A stretch of DNA of 64,000 nucleotides. Origin: Salvator merianae (lineage: Eukaryota > Chordata > Lepidosauria > Squamata > Teiidae). The notes beneath the pieces were generated by a model. It searched no databases. It saw nothing but the letters and a program-made list of their open reading frames with translations, and was not told the DNA's origin. The stretch spans positions 50,590,212 through 50,654,211 of the forward strand of contig QVOM02000112.1 of assembly GCA_003586115.2 (NCBI GenBank), in the 5' to 3' direction. Shown here in pieces: positions 40,795 through 53,462 of the stretch. Position 1 is the stretch's first letter. Every line of letters starts with the position of its first letter. The translations under genes were made by a program, and so were the position numbers.

Positions 40795-41005
40795 GTAGAG
40801 GGACTAAGATGGCCTTTTAGCAGCGACGGCTCATCGCTTTAAGCGAGGGTATTTGCGTGTCCATGCGCTTTTCTTGACAGATACCGAAGTGGTTTGCCAT
40901 TGCTTATTATTTCTAGGGAGGAGCTGGGGATCAAACTGGCAATCCTCTGCTTTCCAGGCAGTTTTGCTCCCCCACTGAGCTACACCCAGTCCCAACCCTC
41001 TGTGT
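40795..41005 (-). mobile_element. tRNA-derived SINE, minus strand
   Basis: The complement reads TGTAGCTCAGTGGGGGAGC (A box) and CCAGTTTGATCCCCAGCTCC (B box), then a body with GGCAAACCACTTCGGTATCT and GCGCATGGACACG. Same family as 44762-44962. The longest minus-strand open frame here (126 codons, 40831-41211) is this SINE, not a gene. Confidence 0.75.
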
Positions 41006-43300
41006 AGCACAGGTGAAATTGTGCCTTTCTGAGGCATCCTCAGCCTGGTGCCACATGCTAGACACCAACCAGGGATGATTTCTCTGGCAAAGGGAGCCAA
41101 AAATAGGATTTCATGCCCTTTTCTTGGCACACACATTCTTGGTTCTTGGTAGCAAGAATGGAGTGCAACTGGAACATGCTTATTTGCCTGCCACAACCTT
41201 TCGGCAATCAAGGAGTGCCCCCAACTATCTTGTTTAGATACAGTCTCGTTCTACAGATCCTACATATTTATAAGATAGTCTGAAGTTTCTGAATATACTC
41301 AGGATGCAAATTATAGCCAGATTCTGCAACACTTCCTACTGATTTCCTTTATCCACTTTGATTTTCACACAGCAGTCCTGTATCTCCAGGGAGTTCAAGT
41401 AGTATACAAGCTCTGTTGTTTCAGGTTCTTTTATAGACATTCCTTTTGATTAGTCCTAACTATTTACACTGTTTCCTGCTCTCTGTTCCTTAATGCACTG
41501 GGCTGGACAGATGAGCTTTTCTTCAGTAGGTTTTGGTGTATAGAATGTTATAAAAGACTCATTGATTTAATCATAGTAAATCTGTACTATGGAAAATACA
41601 CAGACTGAGCAGGCACTGCTGAGATTTTCATATTTATATATAGACATAATCATTTTCCTGCTCTTGACAAGGTCTCCAAGTGGTTAATAAGAAATATCCT
41701 AATAGAATGTTTTAAAAAAGATTGATAGCAAGGAAATCTCAAAAGTAATGTAAAAACAGCAACAAATGACAAAGATTAGATCATCATTGAAAACCTCTTA
41801 AAACTTTGCAGGAATAAACTGTTTTGGATGCCTACCTAAATATGGGGAGAAAGTCTTGAAACTGCTTCCCCCCAGGTTAGTTTGCTTTGTTTCACTACTA
41901 TACATATGCCGCTTGGTATTAGAACAGTAGTTTGAATGATGACCAAAACTGACAAGGCAGATTCATGTGGTTGGAGATTAGAGCTTTAGAGATAATAACT
42001 AGGATCTTGAATTTGAAACAGACGAATAAACCATGAAGAAGAAGAAAGCCAGTGTAGATGAAATAAGTTTGCTAGAACATGATCTGAACAGCAAGCAACT
42101 GAAAAGTATTGTCGCTTCTGCAGTTTGTAGAAAATGGGTATAGCATTACGTATGCACACTCTCTCACACAGTACGAGATCGATAAACACATCCAGCAGAG
42201 TAATTCCCCAAATCTTAAACCAGTTCCATAGCTAAATCCAAACTTCCACATTATTTTTCTCTTGTATATGCTTTTGAAATAATCTGGCAAAGTAGGTTTT
42301 TTTCAGGCCTTTGCTATTATGGCATTTAAATTTCATTCCAGGCATTTAACAGCCAACCTTTGGACAATACTGGTTGCACTTGGTCCTCTACAGTGTTCTC
42401 CGTTACTGTGAGAAATGTGGGTGATGTGCAAAAAGACCCCATGGGCTGAATTCTTGCTTTAAATCTAACAATGCTGGTAGTTTGTAAACTAACCTGGAGG
42501 CTATGAGAGAGTGAAAGCAGACCACAAACAGAATCTTAGTTTCTCAAGCTGCTCAGCAGCTGGTTGATCTCAGTTACAAAGAACTGAAAAGGAGATAGAT
42601 ACCTTCTTAGTAACCCTGATACTACAAATCAGAATGGCAGGAGACCAAAAAGAGCAGACATTTCATAAGCAGCAACCATCACAGTTTTGACGTTGTGGTC
42701 TAAAGGTCATCTGGAAAAACAGTCCTGGAAACAGTATAGCTTCTCAGAAGAGGTAGATAGAACAGAGACAAGGCTGCGTAGCAAAAATAAAATTATTTTA
42801 GGTACCCTGAGATTGAAATGACATTCAGAGTTTAGGAATGTTCCTTTTTTGGATTACAGTCCCCATGATCCTTAGCCATGGCAGCAGAAAGCTACTATGG
42901 TAGTGACACTCAAACAAGTAGATGTTTCCAATAATATAGTTAAATGATTTCCAACCTTTTTTTCACTTGCATACCCTGTGGCAGCCTATTTCCATATATT
43001 GTATCCTTCATAATAGTTGCTACTATTTCAAATTTATATGTTGTAACTGTAAGTGCCTTGTCCAGCCATTATTCAATTTTTTTGGTGTACCCCTAAATGT
43101 CCTGGTATGTACTCCCTGGGGTACATCTACCCTTAGTTGGGAATCACTGGTATTCACTATGCAGAATCACAAAGCCCTGATGGCCTACATCCCTAGTGTA
43201 TAGCAGGGTGCCTGACAATACTACCTCATTCCCAGCTATAATGTGCCCCATCTCATTGTCATAGCAATGGCTGCCTCGTTCTATTTACCAGCTTTACCAG
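41006..43300. other. Intergenic, nothing recognised
   Basis: No named repeat or coding segment in 2.3 kb of AT-rich DNA. Confidence 0.4.
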
Positions 43301-43655
43301 CTTTCTTTTTTTAAATTTAATTTTTTTTAAATTTTATTATTTTTACTTAACATGACAATCAAACATTCTGTAACATATAATCCATACATTTCATTCATAT
43401 TGCAATAAGCTAACACAACCTTGCATCTACCCCAGCCTCCCCACCTTAACCCTGAATAGCTGAAAACGTATTTGCCAAATTAAATGGACAACCATTTATT
43501 GATAATTAATATTTCAGTCTTCAATGAAATAGGCACTTCTGGTTTATTTATATATTCTAGTAGATCTTTCCATTCATCTTGGGTTTTCCTAGATTTCAAG
43601 GAAAATGAATTGTCTTTGGATTTGCTGAGGGTACTATCTTCTTCCTTAATAGTCT
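43301..43655 (-). mobile_element. Possible L1-like 3' UTR, minus strand
   Basis: Starts with a T/A-rich run (a reversed A-tail) followed by a C-rich tract (CTACCCCAGCCTCCCCACC) and ATTTCAGTCTTCAATGAAATAGG, the look of an L1 3' UTR read backwards. Weak call. Confidence 0.35.
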
Positions 43656-43792
43656 GACTTCAGCTTATGACCCCTGCTTGACCTAGGTGACAGGATTTGG
43701 CAAGATCATGTTAAAACAGCTTACAACATTATGGGAATTGTAGTTCAAAGGAAGAAGAATTTCAAATGTTGGTTAGTTAACATAACAAGTAA

Positions 43793-43924
43793 GGCTGCAT
43801 CCAGATATTGCTTGTTTATTCCACTATATTTGGATATTCCAGAATGAGGAAGCACAGAATATCCATACTATATTCTGGAATATCCAAATATAGCAGAAGT
43901 AGTAAACAACATCAGGATGCAGCC
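43793..43924. mobile_element. Palindromic MITE, GGCTGCATCC family, full copy
   Basis: 132 bp. The ends GGCTGCATCCAGATAT and ATCAGGATGCAGCC are inverted, with TAA on each side (43790-43792, 43925-43927). The centre pairs as TATTTGGATATTCCAGAAT against ATTCTGGAATATCCAAATA. A second copy is at 57508-57640. Confidence 0.85.
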
Positions 43925-43927
43925 TAA

Positions 43928-44761
43928 GTGACAATTCCATGCTATGTAGTGTTTCTACCATGACCGGTGTTGGAGAAACCTGTTGTGGTTTTTGAGGACT
44001 GAAAATGATGCAGCAGTGCTGATACTGAGTTCACAAAGGTGTTTAGTTTTTCCGTAAAGGTTTATAGGTCATCTCATAGGACACATCAAGATATGGCTTG
44101 TCAAAACTGCGTATTTCTCAGATACATTGAGATTTTTTTTTATAATTCTCTAAACTCATGTTTCTAGTTGTTGTAATATTCGCCAGTGCACAAGATTGAC
44201 TTGAGCTGCTTTTGGTTCAGGCAAACCTGCTTGTGCAGGAGATCTATTTAAAGTCAGTCAGATGCAAATAAAAGGCGGCTGAATCTGAAAGCTGTAAAGT
44301 AGGCATCCATTATAGGGTGGATTTCTGTAGCCATGGTAAATCATCCCATGTACGCTTTGAAGTGCTTGGAGGTATAGGAGTCTGCTTCATTAGGCAAATG
44401 CTTTGTCAGCAAATATGACACATAGCAAACATATCAAGAATTGAGGATTTTTGCAACAAATCAGACCAGCAGTTTGTTCCTGGATCACAGGTTTAACACA
44501 CTTAGCCATTCTGGAGCTGTCCAAACAGGTCTAGCTCTAATGCATAGTGTGAGTGGGCCATTGTTTATTCTGCATAAACCTGCAGTGCCCATTACTCCTA
44601 ATCTTTGCAACAAAGGCCCATTATTAGTCCATCTGTTTCACAGCCAAAGCCCTAATGTGGATCTTTAGCAAAAGTTGGAGACAAGGAAGGGGGTGAGGAT
44701 AGAATCAGAGTTGGGAAAGATTGAAGAACTGAGTCAGCCTTATCTGTTTTTACTGACATAG
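43928..44761. other. Intergenic, nothing recognised
   Basis: No feature between MITE and SINE. Confidence 0.4.
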
Positions 44762-44962
44762 GAAGCATAGCTGTAGCTCAGTGGTATTGCAGGCAGCCTG
44801 GAAAGCAGATGATTGCTGGTTTGATCCCCAGCCTTTCCCCAGAAGTAGGCAATGGGCAACCACTTCTGTATTTCTGCCATGAAAACTGCATAGAGGTGCC
44901 CATGGAGATGACCATGCGATCAACCAGGAGTTGCCCTGCAACTTGATGATACCCAATTACAA
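44762..44962 (+). mobile_element. tRNA-derived SINE, plus strand
   Basis: The A box TAGCTCAGTGG is at 44774-44784 and the B box GGTTTGATCCC is at 44818-44828, the spacing of a tRNA head. The body continues with GGGCAACCACTTCTGTATTT. About 80% like the minus-strand copy at 40795 by eye. Confidence 0.75.
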
Positions 44963-46493
44963 CATTTCCTCCTTCTCATAGATCAATCAGTTACTGCAAT
45001 CCACTCAGCATACTGCTAATGCAAGTCATGCGTACTATAGAAGATGCTTTCAAAACAAATGTCTCCAGAACAGTGTCTAAAAATGATGAAAAGAAAGAGG
45101 GAACTCTGACTCTGGTTCATCTCAGGTCAAGGAAAATTCCACCCTGTTTCCACTTGGATCAATTCGATATGTACGCAGACATAATAATGGAATCAACTTT
45201 TGTTTTTTTCACGAGCAGAAAATCTGTGGCTGCATTCTTGCATAAGCAAAAAAAAAGCATCTCAGAAGCACTTTAGAGTTGGCAGCATATGGCACTTGTG
45301 TTTTCATCCCATCTCTATTTCACTTTATTCAGCCTAGAAAAGATGGAATACAGGGGCAGACTTCCACGTGAATAATCCCAGCTGTGAACCACCTCTAACC
45401 TGCCTCTAAGCTATCTTTTTTACTGTGTATGAACACAATCTTAGGATACTTAAAGTAGCTATCTAGAACTAGTGATCTCACACTTACAATGAGAACAGTG
45501 CTCTCGAAGCTTTGTCCTCAGCTCATATGTCTGTTTTAGGCTCTTTGGCTCTTGGGTCATTATAGGTGACCATAACTGTTAATGAGAAGCCTGCTGTGGA
45601 AATGCACATTGTTCGCAACATACATATCACCTCTCACAGACTGAGCCGTGTAGAATTTTGGGTTACTGCAAAAAGCCAAAGCCACTCTCTAAGCCATCTT
45701 CCTACTTCTTAGAGCAGATCCTTGCTTGACTGGTTAGTTGCTTCTGGTCTTCAGCATGAAGCTACCTCCATCGTTTCTCTGAGAATTCTTTAATATGCAA
45801 TGGTACAGTGTCAAAATCGAGGAGATGCTAGAGAACTAATTGAGCAGGTAAATACTGCTGAAAACTGAACACCCATGGGAGGGAGAAGCAGGAAAATAGC
45901 CATTCTTTTTCCCCCAGATACCTCTGCAAGCCTTCTAAATAGAGTTTAACAATTCCAAATTTTTTCTTTCATAATGCCTGAGAAGGCTACATGCAGCCCT
46001 CTTCTAGCATGGGTTTACAGAAGTTATAAATGTCAGCTGAGATCTCATAGTGCTCCAGAAACTGGGCTGACCGAAGGTAGCCTTCCAAAAATGTATCCAA
46101 AGAGATCATGATTCTCTGTGCCTTTCTAAGGAGCTAAATGATTATGGTGCACGGATGCTTCACTATCCATGTCTAATTCAATGGAGCATTTTGATCTGCC
46201 TTGTATTTTTTTTTTCTCTTCTGCGCTTCAGATACTGATATATATACTAAGGTGGCTGCCAGACACTGTAAAATTGCCAACAACTTGTTGGCATTGCAGC
46301 CAGACTGCCAGACAGTCCTGACACCATGTGAGAGCTCTGGCAGTCTGTTGGCTGCTTAATTCGAAGGAAAGCTATTGTGGAGTCCCCTGCACTATCTTTA
46401 CTGCCTCAGTATTGAATTGACTTGCTGGGCATCTGGTGAGGCTCATGTGGCACTGCTTTGTAAATAATTTCTGGGAGCTCACCAAATGTGCAG
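44963..46493. other. Intergenic, nothing recognised
   Basis: 1.5 kb without a feature I can support. Confidence 0.4.
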
Positions 46494-46609
46494 AGAAAGA
46501 AGGGAGCGGAAGAGAGGGAAGGAAGGAATTAAGGAGGAGGAAAGGGGAGGGAGGGGGAAAGGGGAAGAAAATGGGAGGGAGGGAGGGAGGGAGGGAGGGA
46601 GAAGGAGTG
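46494..46609. repeat. Purine-only GGGA/GGAAG-rich tract
   Basis: About 115 bp with almost no pyrimidine on the + strand, ending in a GGGA repeat (46575-46601). Such tracts can form triplex or G-quadruplex structures. It lies in no gene. Confidence 0.85.
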
Positions 46610-47107
46610 GGTATGTGGCAAGCCCCAGGAAGTTGTTAGGGAAGCAATGTCATAAGAACTTCACCACATACCTGGTAGTCAGTTCAGTGCAGGGAGAACC
46701 ACATGTATCTGGCAGGCCACAGTGAGAGACAATGCTGGCTTTCCATTAAGAACTGGTCTTGCCCCTTCACCCTATGGAGGCAGTGGGAGGTACAACCTTT
46801 GCTTATAAACATTCATGTCTGAGAAGGGCTGTGAACCTGGACTGCAATGGCCTGCACTTCAAGATTGCAAAGGGCGGTAGGAGGCTCAGCCTGGATCTTC
46901 CAATGCTACGTGTGACCACTCTGCTCAAAGTAACCCCTACCCTACCCAGCACATATTCAATACTTCAATTGTGCCAGGCAGGATTTTGAATTTTTTTAAA
47001 AAAACAGAAGCATTACTATGGGTGAATGACTAGACCCATCCTTGAGATTCAGTAACAAAGGGCCAAGCTACCAGCTAATGTTAAATGTGCTTTAGCACTT
47101 AATGTAA

Positions 47108-47565
47108 GGGTGTGTTCAGACTAGTGATTCTTAAAATCACATGCATAAAAGGGGTGAATAATTCCTGGGCGCACAGGAAAAAAGCCTTCAACACACAGTT
47201 ACCCGATGAGGCAATTCAGTGATCTATTGTCACAGCCTGAAAAGGGTGCTGCTCACTGACTGGCCACTTCCCGGCTCTCTACTGAAGCAGTTTCCAAGTC
47301 CTTAACTGCCAGGGTTTTTCTGTTTGCAAAGGAAACGTCAAGTCTCTTTCTCCCCTCTTCTCTAATTCCCCAATGCAAGGCTCTAATTGGTTGAGGTGCT
47401 CCCCACTCCTCACTAAGGTGTCCCGAGAGCACTGAAGAGGTGAATATGGAAGAGTTGACCCAGGCAGCCACGGAGAGGTGCAAGGGCGACTTCCAGGTAA
47501 GGCTTTTATGGACTCGGCTTGCATGCACTCGGAAGGTGACTAAAATAGCAAGTCTGAACACACCC
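47108..47565. mobile_element. Non-autonomous DNA element, GGGTGTGTTCAGAC family, full copy
   Basis: 458 bp. The left end GGGTGTGTTCAGACTA and the right end AGTCTGAACACACCC are inverted, with TAA at 47105-47107 and 47566-47568. The interior shares blocks with 60625-61384 (ATTCCT.GGCGCACA, GCTGAAGCAGTTTCC-like, TAACTGCCAGGGTTTTT). Confidence 0.85.
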
Positions 47566-47568
47566 TAA

Positions 47569-48466
47569 GTGTGGTTTTTAACAACAGTTGCTGCTATTGG
47601 AGGAGAGATCCCAGTCACATCCTTTGCTTAATTGTAGAGTTTCTTAAATAAAGATATTTAAATTGGACCAGAATCATACAAATCTTTTAACAGTTTCTTC
47701 TAGAGAATAGTACACAAGTCCCAACCCATTGTTCAGGGTTATCTGCCCATTCACAATAATCAAGACTACCAAACCTGAAGAAAATTGATTGGTTGGGGAG
47801 GAAAGAACTTGAACCACTTCAAGTGGTTTATTAGGCCTGCAGAACTGAAATTAATGAGTCAATTTCAAGTTTATAATAATAATAATAATGGGCTAGTGGG
47901 AAAGTCATTTCCTGGTATTATTGACAGCTTGAGTTATGAGCCTAAGATAAGGACGACAATCAGTTTGGATTATATATGGCTAGTTAATAGGTAAGAGGAA
48001 GGGGAAGATGAAAAAGAGAACTCATGGGTCACAGGAGAGTTGTGCGTGGTGAAGTACAACCTCCTTGTTTACAGAAGCAGGTTGCTACAAGAGCTAATTT
48101 GAAGTCAGTCGGGGAATGTGCATTGGATAAAGGGAAATGTTGATTCTTCTGTCAAAAAAGTATAGACAGAACAGATCTTTTTTTGCAACAGCATTGGTGC
48201 AGTACTGTTAACAGCACTATACTTTTAAATAGTGTTCAGATTGTCTTTAATACTTGGCAAATTGCCCAGCAAATTCTACTTATGGAATTATCATATAAAT
48301 AAACAGACATTCTTCATAGAATGCCTTCCTTTAATAGCATGGTTTTGCTTATTCACTGGAATGAAAATATCGCTTTGCTTGTACTACATATTGTTTAGAT
48401 GAAGTACTCGAAACTGTGTTATATACGTCAGTGCCAGCAATCGAATACCACCTATTAGGGAAGTTA
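47569..48466. other. Intergenic, nothing recognised apart from a short AAT run
   Basis: An (AAT)n run of about 15 bp at 47873-47888. No other feature. Confidence 0.4.
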
Positions 48467-48689
48467 GGGCCCAGTCACACCTAAGTTTTAATCCAGCTTC
48501 AGTCCACTTTCAGACTGAGAGAACACATCAGTGGAGTAATAAGATGTTTTCTTTCAGCATTATTTAACCCAGAAAATCCACCTTTGGTTTAGATAATGTG
48601 GAAAGAAAATGATTAGTCACTTTGCCGATGTGTTATTTCAATCCAAAAGCAGACTGAAGCTGGATTAAAACTTAGGTGAGACTGGGCCC
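48467..48689. mobile_element. Palindromic MITE, GGGCCCAGTCACAC family, copy 5 (best preserved)
   Basis: 223 bp. It begins GGGCCCAGTCACACCTAAG, ends ACTGGGCCC, and is flanked by TTA at 48464-48466 and TTA at 48690-48692. The two halves pair end to end. Outside HSF2BP. Confidence 0.88.
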
Positions 48690-50884
48690 TTAGTGATGGC
48701 AGAGATTCCCTGAAGATGATTTGCATAGCACAATGATCTGTGGAAACGAAGCACCGTATTATGCAAGGGACAAACGTTCTGCATAGATCACAGAATTTGC
48801 ATCAGATAGCCTTACTATCAACGAAATTCTTTTTAGACCAGAGCTTAACTTTTAAACAACACCTCATCTGCTTAGGTAAGCAAAGAATGTTCTCCTGAGG
48901 AAAGCTCTGTTGAGTTTGATTTATGTTTTGGGATTCTTGTTAGTTCCAAGTAACCAAAGACAGAATTCCAGCAAGCTTGGAAGGGAATGTCAAAGATGAA
49001 AAAGGAAAGAGAAGCAAATTTCAAATATGGCATCATTGTAATTATACAGTATTTTAGAAAGTTTTCCCTAGTAGAAGAAAAAAGAAAAACCAACACAGCT
49101 TCCATTCTTTTTTCTTTTCTGTTTTTCTTCTACTTTCTTGGAGTTGGGACAAGGGGCTTGAAACTGAGTGGCTGTTCTCTGCAGGGAGAAAATGGTGTGT
49201 GTGCCCCAAACCATGCTTTTTGCGGCACACATTCTCCTGATTAAAATATGCAGTAGAGACAGGATTTTTTATAATGATTTTTATTAAGTATAAAACATCC
49301 TAATAAACTATCAGTTCATACAGTTTATACTTTGCTAATAATTGATGGCTTCCGATCTTCTTCTGAACAATTGATTGGTATCTTTAACCTTCCCCTCCTC
49401 TTGTTTATTCTTTTCCTGCCCCAATGTTTTTGTCTCTCATTATTCTTTAAAACCTGCCAATAGTAATTCTTTCTCTGAAGGGTTGCCAGTTCTCAGCAAA
49501 GTTTGACATGGTTTTATAAAGATGATATTTTCATCACCATGAAAATCCACCTTACTGCTTTTTTGACTGCACGTGGAAGTACACATAGACAAATGAGAGG
49601 GAATTTAGAGACCACTGTCTTCTGGTTCAAGCTTTATTTTTCCTGTGCCTTAGTGAGGCTGATATATTTGCAAGATACTCTGCAGTCCTTATTACAAAGT
49701 AAATGTGTTACATGCATTAAATGGGAGGCTGGCTGCTCTTGAGAAAGTGTATTTACGTATTTTTACCACTTGACCTTTCAGGTTAATTTGTCTTCATCAT
49801 GTCTCTGCTTGTCTCCTTGCTCTTTTGACTATGTGTACTTGATGACCTGGCGTCACATTTTCTGCGCAGCTATATACCTTGGAATGTTTAACTGGAATTC
49901 TGCAGCAAACTGAACATTTTTTTTGTATTGTGTACTCTTTCATTCATTCTTCCGCCACAGATCTGAATGGGGAAAAATAGTGACTACTGTGAACATCTTT
50001 TGTGTGCAGTTTGGTCAAGAACAAGGAACCAAGTGGTTTAGTGTTATTTTGAGAGAAAGCGTTAAAGCCCCAAAGCAGATGAATCACTCTGCAGTGACTT
50101 AAAAGCAGATTTTTCAGGTTCCTGAATACATCTATCTTCTTTGTGGTACACCTCCAAAGTCACTGTTTAAGCCATACCCCAAGGACTTTCTCTAGTAGGG
50201 TTCCAGTGCCATAAAGTCATGAAGCTTTCCAAACCTCTGCAGTTGTAGGTCAGGATAACTATACCTGCCGATTTTCTGCTCCCCATGCTGTTGTTACACC
50301 CATAGTGGCTTTGTCAAAAGAAGGTGGTGACCTTTGCATACATTCAGGATAACAGAATCCTTGGCAGATGGAACATTTGCACCTGTTCACCCCCCAAACA
50401 CCCATTTCTATTCTTACCTTGACAGCCATGTAGTATCAACTAACCATTCAACATGACTCAAATAGAAATATCAGCATTAAGCAATACAAGCATTCATTGA
50501 ACAGCTGCGGAGATAGGATCATCCCTTAATCTAGAAGAGGAAGATTTAGAGCACCATGGTAATGTGTAGCAGTCGCAACTGTACTAAGGATTTTGGAATT
50601 TGTATTTAATATAGTAAGATTATACTCCCTGCGGAGTGACTAAGAATTCCCCAAACGTTTGCTATAGTTGAAAACTATATTTATATCACTCCCTGGGAAG
50701 CTGGGTGCTGCTGCTTTGGCTCGGTCATTCCAGGGATTGCCCTAACACTAAGCATACCTGAGCAAATGCCAAGAAGGGATGTTCTTTTTTAAGGGTAGTA
50801 CTCTGTTAAGGTTGGATGGGTGAGTCAGAACCTGAGAGGCATGGGATGAAATGTGAGGAAAGCCCATTGAATTTAACAATCTAA
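48690..50884. other. Intergenic; possible minus-strand L1-like tail near 49260-49500
   Basis: The part at 49260-49500 (TTTTTATAATGATTTTTATT onward, then a CTTCCCCTCCTC tract) looks like a reversed LINE 3' end. Weak. The rest shows nothing. Confidence 0.3.
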
Positions 50885-51007
50885 GATCCTTTCTGCACTG
50901 GGCCTTATTCTGGATTATATCCCAGAATAGGGGCCTCTGTCCACATGCAGACTACAGTAGGCACCACAGGAATATAGTCCGGAATAAGACCCAGTGCGCA
51001 AAGGGCC
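50885..51007. mobile_element. Palindromic MITE, GGCCCTTTCTGCAC family, short copy
   Basis: 123 bp, from GATCCTTTCTGCACTGG to CCAGTGCGCAAAGGGCC, with TAA at 50882-50884 and 51008-51010. It shares the centre (GATTATATCCCAGAATAGG) with the copy at 464. Confidence 0.85.
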
Positions 51008-51810
51008 TAACGTTGATGGACTCAGGCAATGAGGAAAATCTTCACTTTCTGTGCGTATGTGTGTGAGAGACAAACTTAATACTTACTGTAATTTCCTTCA
51101 ACTTTTGCTGCTTATTTTTATTAAGGGTAGTCAGCTGTTTGCCCCAGGCTTCACAGAGGCTTCACTTAGATTAGGCATGAACAGCAGTTTTAAAAAAATA
51201 AAAACAGTGGATGTTATTGTTTTGGCCACCATTTCCCTGTACAGATTTACCTGCAGAAAGTCAGCTCTACCCGTCTGTTCAAATTTTCCCAGAGTAACCC
51301 ACAGTGATGGAAGTAGGTCTGGCCTTTCATTAATAAGAGTTTTGCTCACTGATCCCAAATTGGCAGTACTGGGTGAATGGGGGGGGTGAGGGTGTGGGAA
51401 GAGGCTACCCTTTGAAAAAGAAGAGCAACAAAAAGCTGAACCAGGCAGCATTTTGCTGAGCTGGAACACCCTTTCTTTTTCTTGTATGCACACAGACGCA
51501 CATCTTTCTGCCCAGCAGGAGGTATGCTGCTGCCACTACGAAACTTGCTTGCAAATGCTGCATTACCACCATAGCCTTCTAGGATGTGGAATGGAAAGGA
51601 TATCAATTAATTTATTATTATAAGTCAAATTTCTTTTTTCCTTCCTGGCTGATGTTAAGGTAAAGAAAAGCTGATCTTGTTGCTGCATGAGCTGTATCTG
51701 ATTATTAGTGATCCTCTGAGTTTCTGACCCAGCAATACACACTGGGAATTGTTCTGGGGTTGTCCAAAGGGGCTGTGGAGATCTTAACTTAATCTCTGGG
51801 TGGACTAAGA
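51008..51810. other. Intergenic, nothing recognised
   Basis: About 0.8 kb between two MITEs of the same family. A G run and short open frames, none with recognisable product. Confidence 0.4.
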
Positions 51811-51969
51811 GGCCCTTTCTGCATTAGACCTTATTCTGGATTATATCCCGGAATGGAGACCGGCCACGTACATGCTGGTGCAAACTACAGCAGATCTATA
51901 TCCTGGAATAAGGATCTGCCATGTGCATTCCGGATATAATCTGGAATAAGGACCAGTGCAGAAAGGGCC
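51811..51969. mobile_element. Palindromic MITE, GGCCCTTTCTGCAC family, third copy
   Basis: 159 bp, from GGCCCTTTCTGCAT to AGTGCAGAAAGGGCC. The flanks are AGA and AAA, one mismatch. The inner arm GATTATATCCCGGAAT is shared with the copies at 464 and 50885. Confidence 0.82.
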
Positions 51970-52083
51970 AAAGTTTCCTATAGGTGTGAACGTAATTTAC
52001 ACAGTATTACAAAGATATAAATATCTGACCATTTCTGGATACTTCCGTACATTTTTTTTTAAAACCAAAACATCCAATACACA

Positions 52084-52490
52084 GGCCGTGATCACACTGG
52101 GATTTGGGGGGGGGGGGCATCCATTTTCTGAGATCACTCCATTAGTGGACAAAGGGAAGAAAATCCCATACCACGCAGTTTAAAAAACAGGTAGCTTCCC
52201 TTCTCCATCATTGCCTTTCTTCCTTGTCTCTCAGTGGCTGTCACCACCCTAATTTTCTGTGGATCTGATTGGTTGGTGACTGTAGCAGGCTGGTATTGGC
52301 TTGGAACCTCCATAGCCTCCTGCCCCATCCACCCCAAACTCTCTAATCCCCCCCGAGAGTGATATTTTTGCGTTTGCAAAAAGGACACACAAATGCTTGT
52401 GGACACAGTATGTTTTTTCTATATTGTCCATCTGTCCCTATAGATTCAAATGTGCCCCAGAGGCACCTGTTTTAGCATGTGTGATCACAC
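52084..52490. mobile_element. Possible inverted-repeat element, GGCCGTGATCACAC type
   Basis: The left motif GGCCGTGATCACACTGGGA at 52085 pairs loosely with TGTGTGATCACACTC at about 52477-52491. It encloses a 12-bp G run (52106-52117). Termini and duplication are not certain. Confidence 0.35.
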
Positions 52491-53030
52491 TCATAGAGCC
52501 AGAGTGTTGACACTAGATTGTGGTTGTAAGCAGAAGGAATTTCAGCAGTTTTATCTTGTACTGCTGGCTGTACTTGATGAACTTTCTTTCAGCGCAACTG
52601 TGAATAGTGTGGGTGTTCTCTCCTCCTATCCACTTTGTTTCTTTAATCAGGACTTCTTGTAGGGTGAGCACTAGCAGTAAATAAGTTCCAATTATATCAT
52701 ATGAAGTAATTGGTTTGTATCATCTCTCTCCCATATGCCCCAGCATAAATTTATCTTAAGTAAAAGTTTGGATCAGCAACATTCTAGAATTGGAAACTTC
52801 AGTGAGTTGATTTCATATTAGTGTGTGAGGGGGTATCCCAGTCCTGGCATTTTAAGGGCCAAACTAATTGTGAAGAAGTGTTGTAAGAACAGGATCAGGG
52901 TTCCCTGTTCATTAGAATCTCAAAGCATATACATTGGTACATATTTGTACTATAGCAGTGCATGCTTCTTCTTACTTTGCCTAAGTATGGAATATTATGG
53001 CTAACCTGCCAGTGAACTTCCAGATGGTCA
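52491..53030. other. Intergenic, nothing recognised
   Basis: No named feature. Confidence 0.4.
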
Positions 53031-53462
53031 CCAGACAGACACATCCGCATGCCGCCACTGCCATGTCCGGGAGTGCCTCCAGCTGTTTCTGGACACTACT
53101 AGTTGTGGACAACTAAAACATTGTCTCCAGCTTGACCAGGAGCAGCTGGATCCTAGTCAGCAGCGTTTGCACCCTCTTCCACGTGCAAACACTGTGAGTG
53201 GGTGGGGCGACGTGACTACATAGTTGCACACTGCATCCCAATCGCCATGGCAACGGTCAGGCATTGCTGCAGCTGCTGTCATGACAATTGGGACTGCCCT
53301 GGATGGGCCATTTGCATGTTGAGTGCTGGTGTCCCTGTAAGGGTCTGTTCCAGCCCTCAAAGTGTGAACGGCTGCCTCTGTGCCTGATTGTCCGCCCTGG
53401 TATGGTGTGACTATATCATTCCCATACCATGCCATACCAGGCCATAAGGTGCAAACAGGCCC
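53031..53462. mobile_element. Left-truncated element with terminus AAGGTGCAAACAGGCC
   Basis: The right end AAGGTGCAAACAGGCC is the complement of GGCCTGTTTGCACCTT, like the terminus of 56882. The interior is GC-rich with CpG sites and many CCATACCA/GCCATA pairs. No matching left end was found. Confidence 0.5.

Noticed and set aside
40831..41211. 126-codon open frame on the minus strand
   Set aside because: It lies over a tRNA-derived SINE (A and B boxes visible), so it is not a gene.
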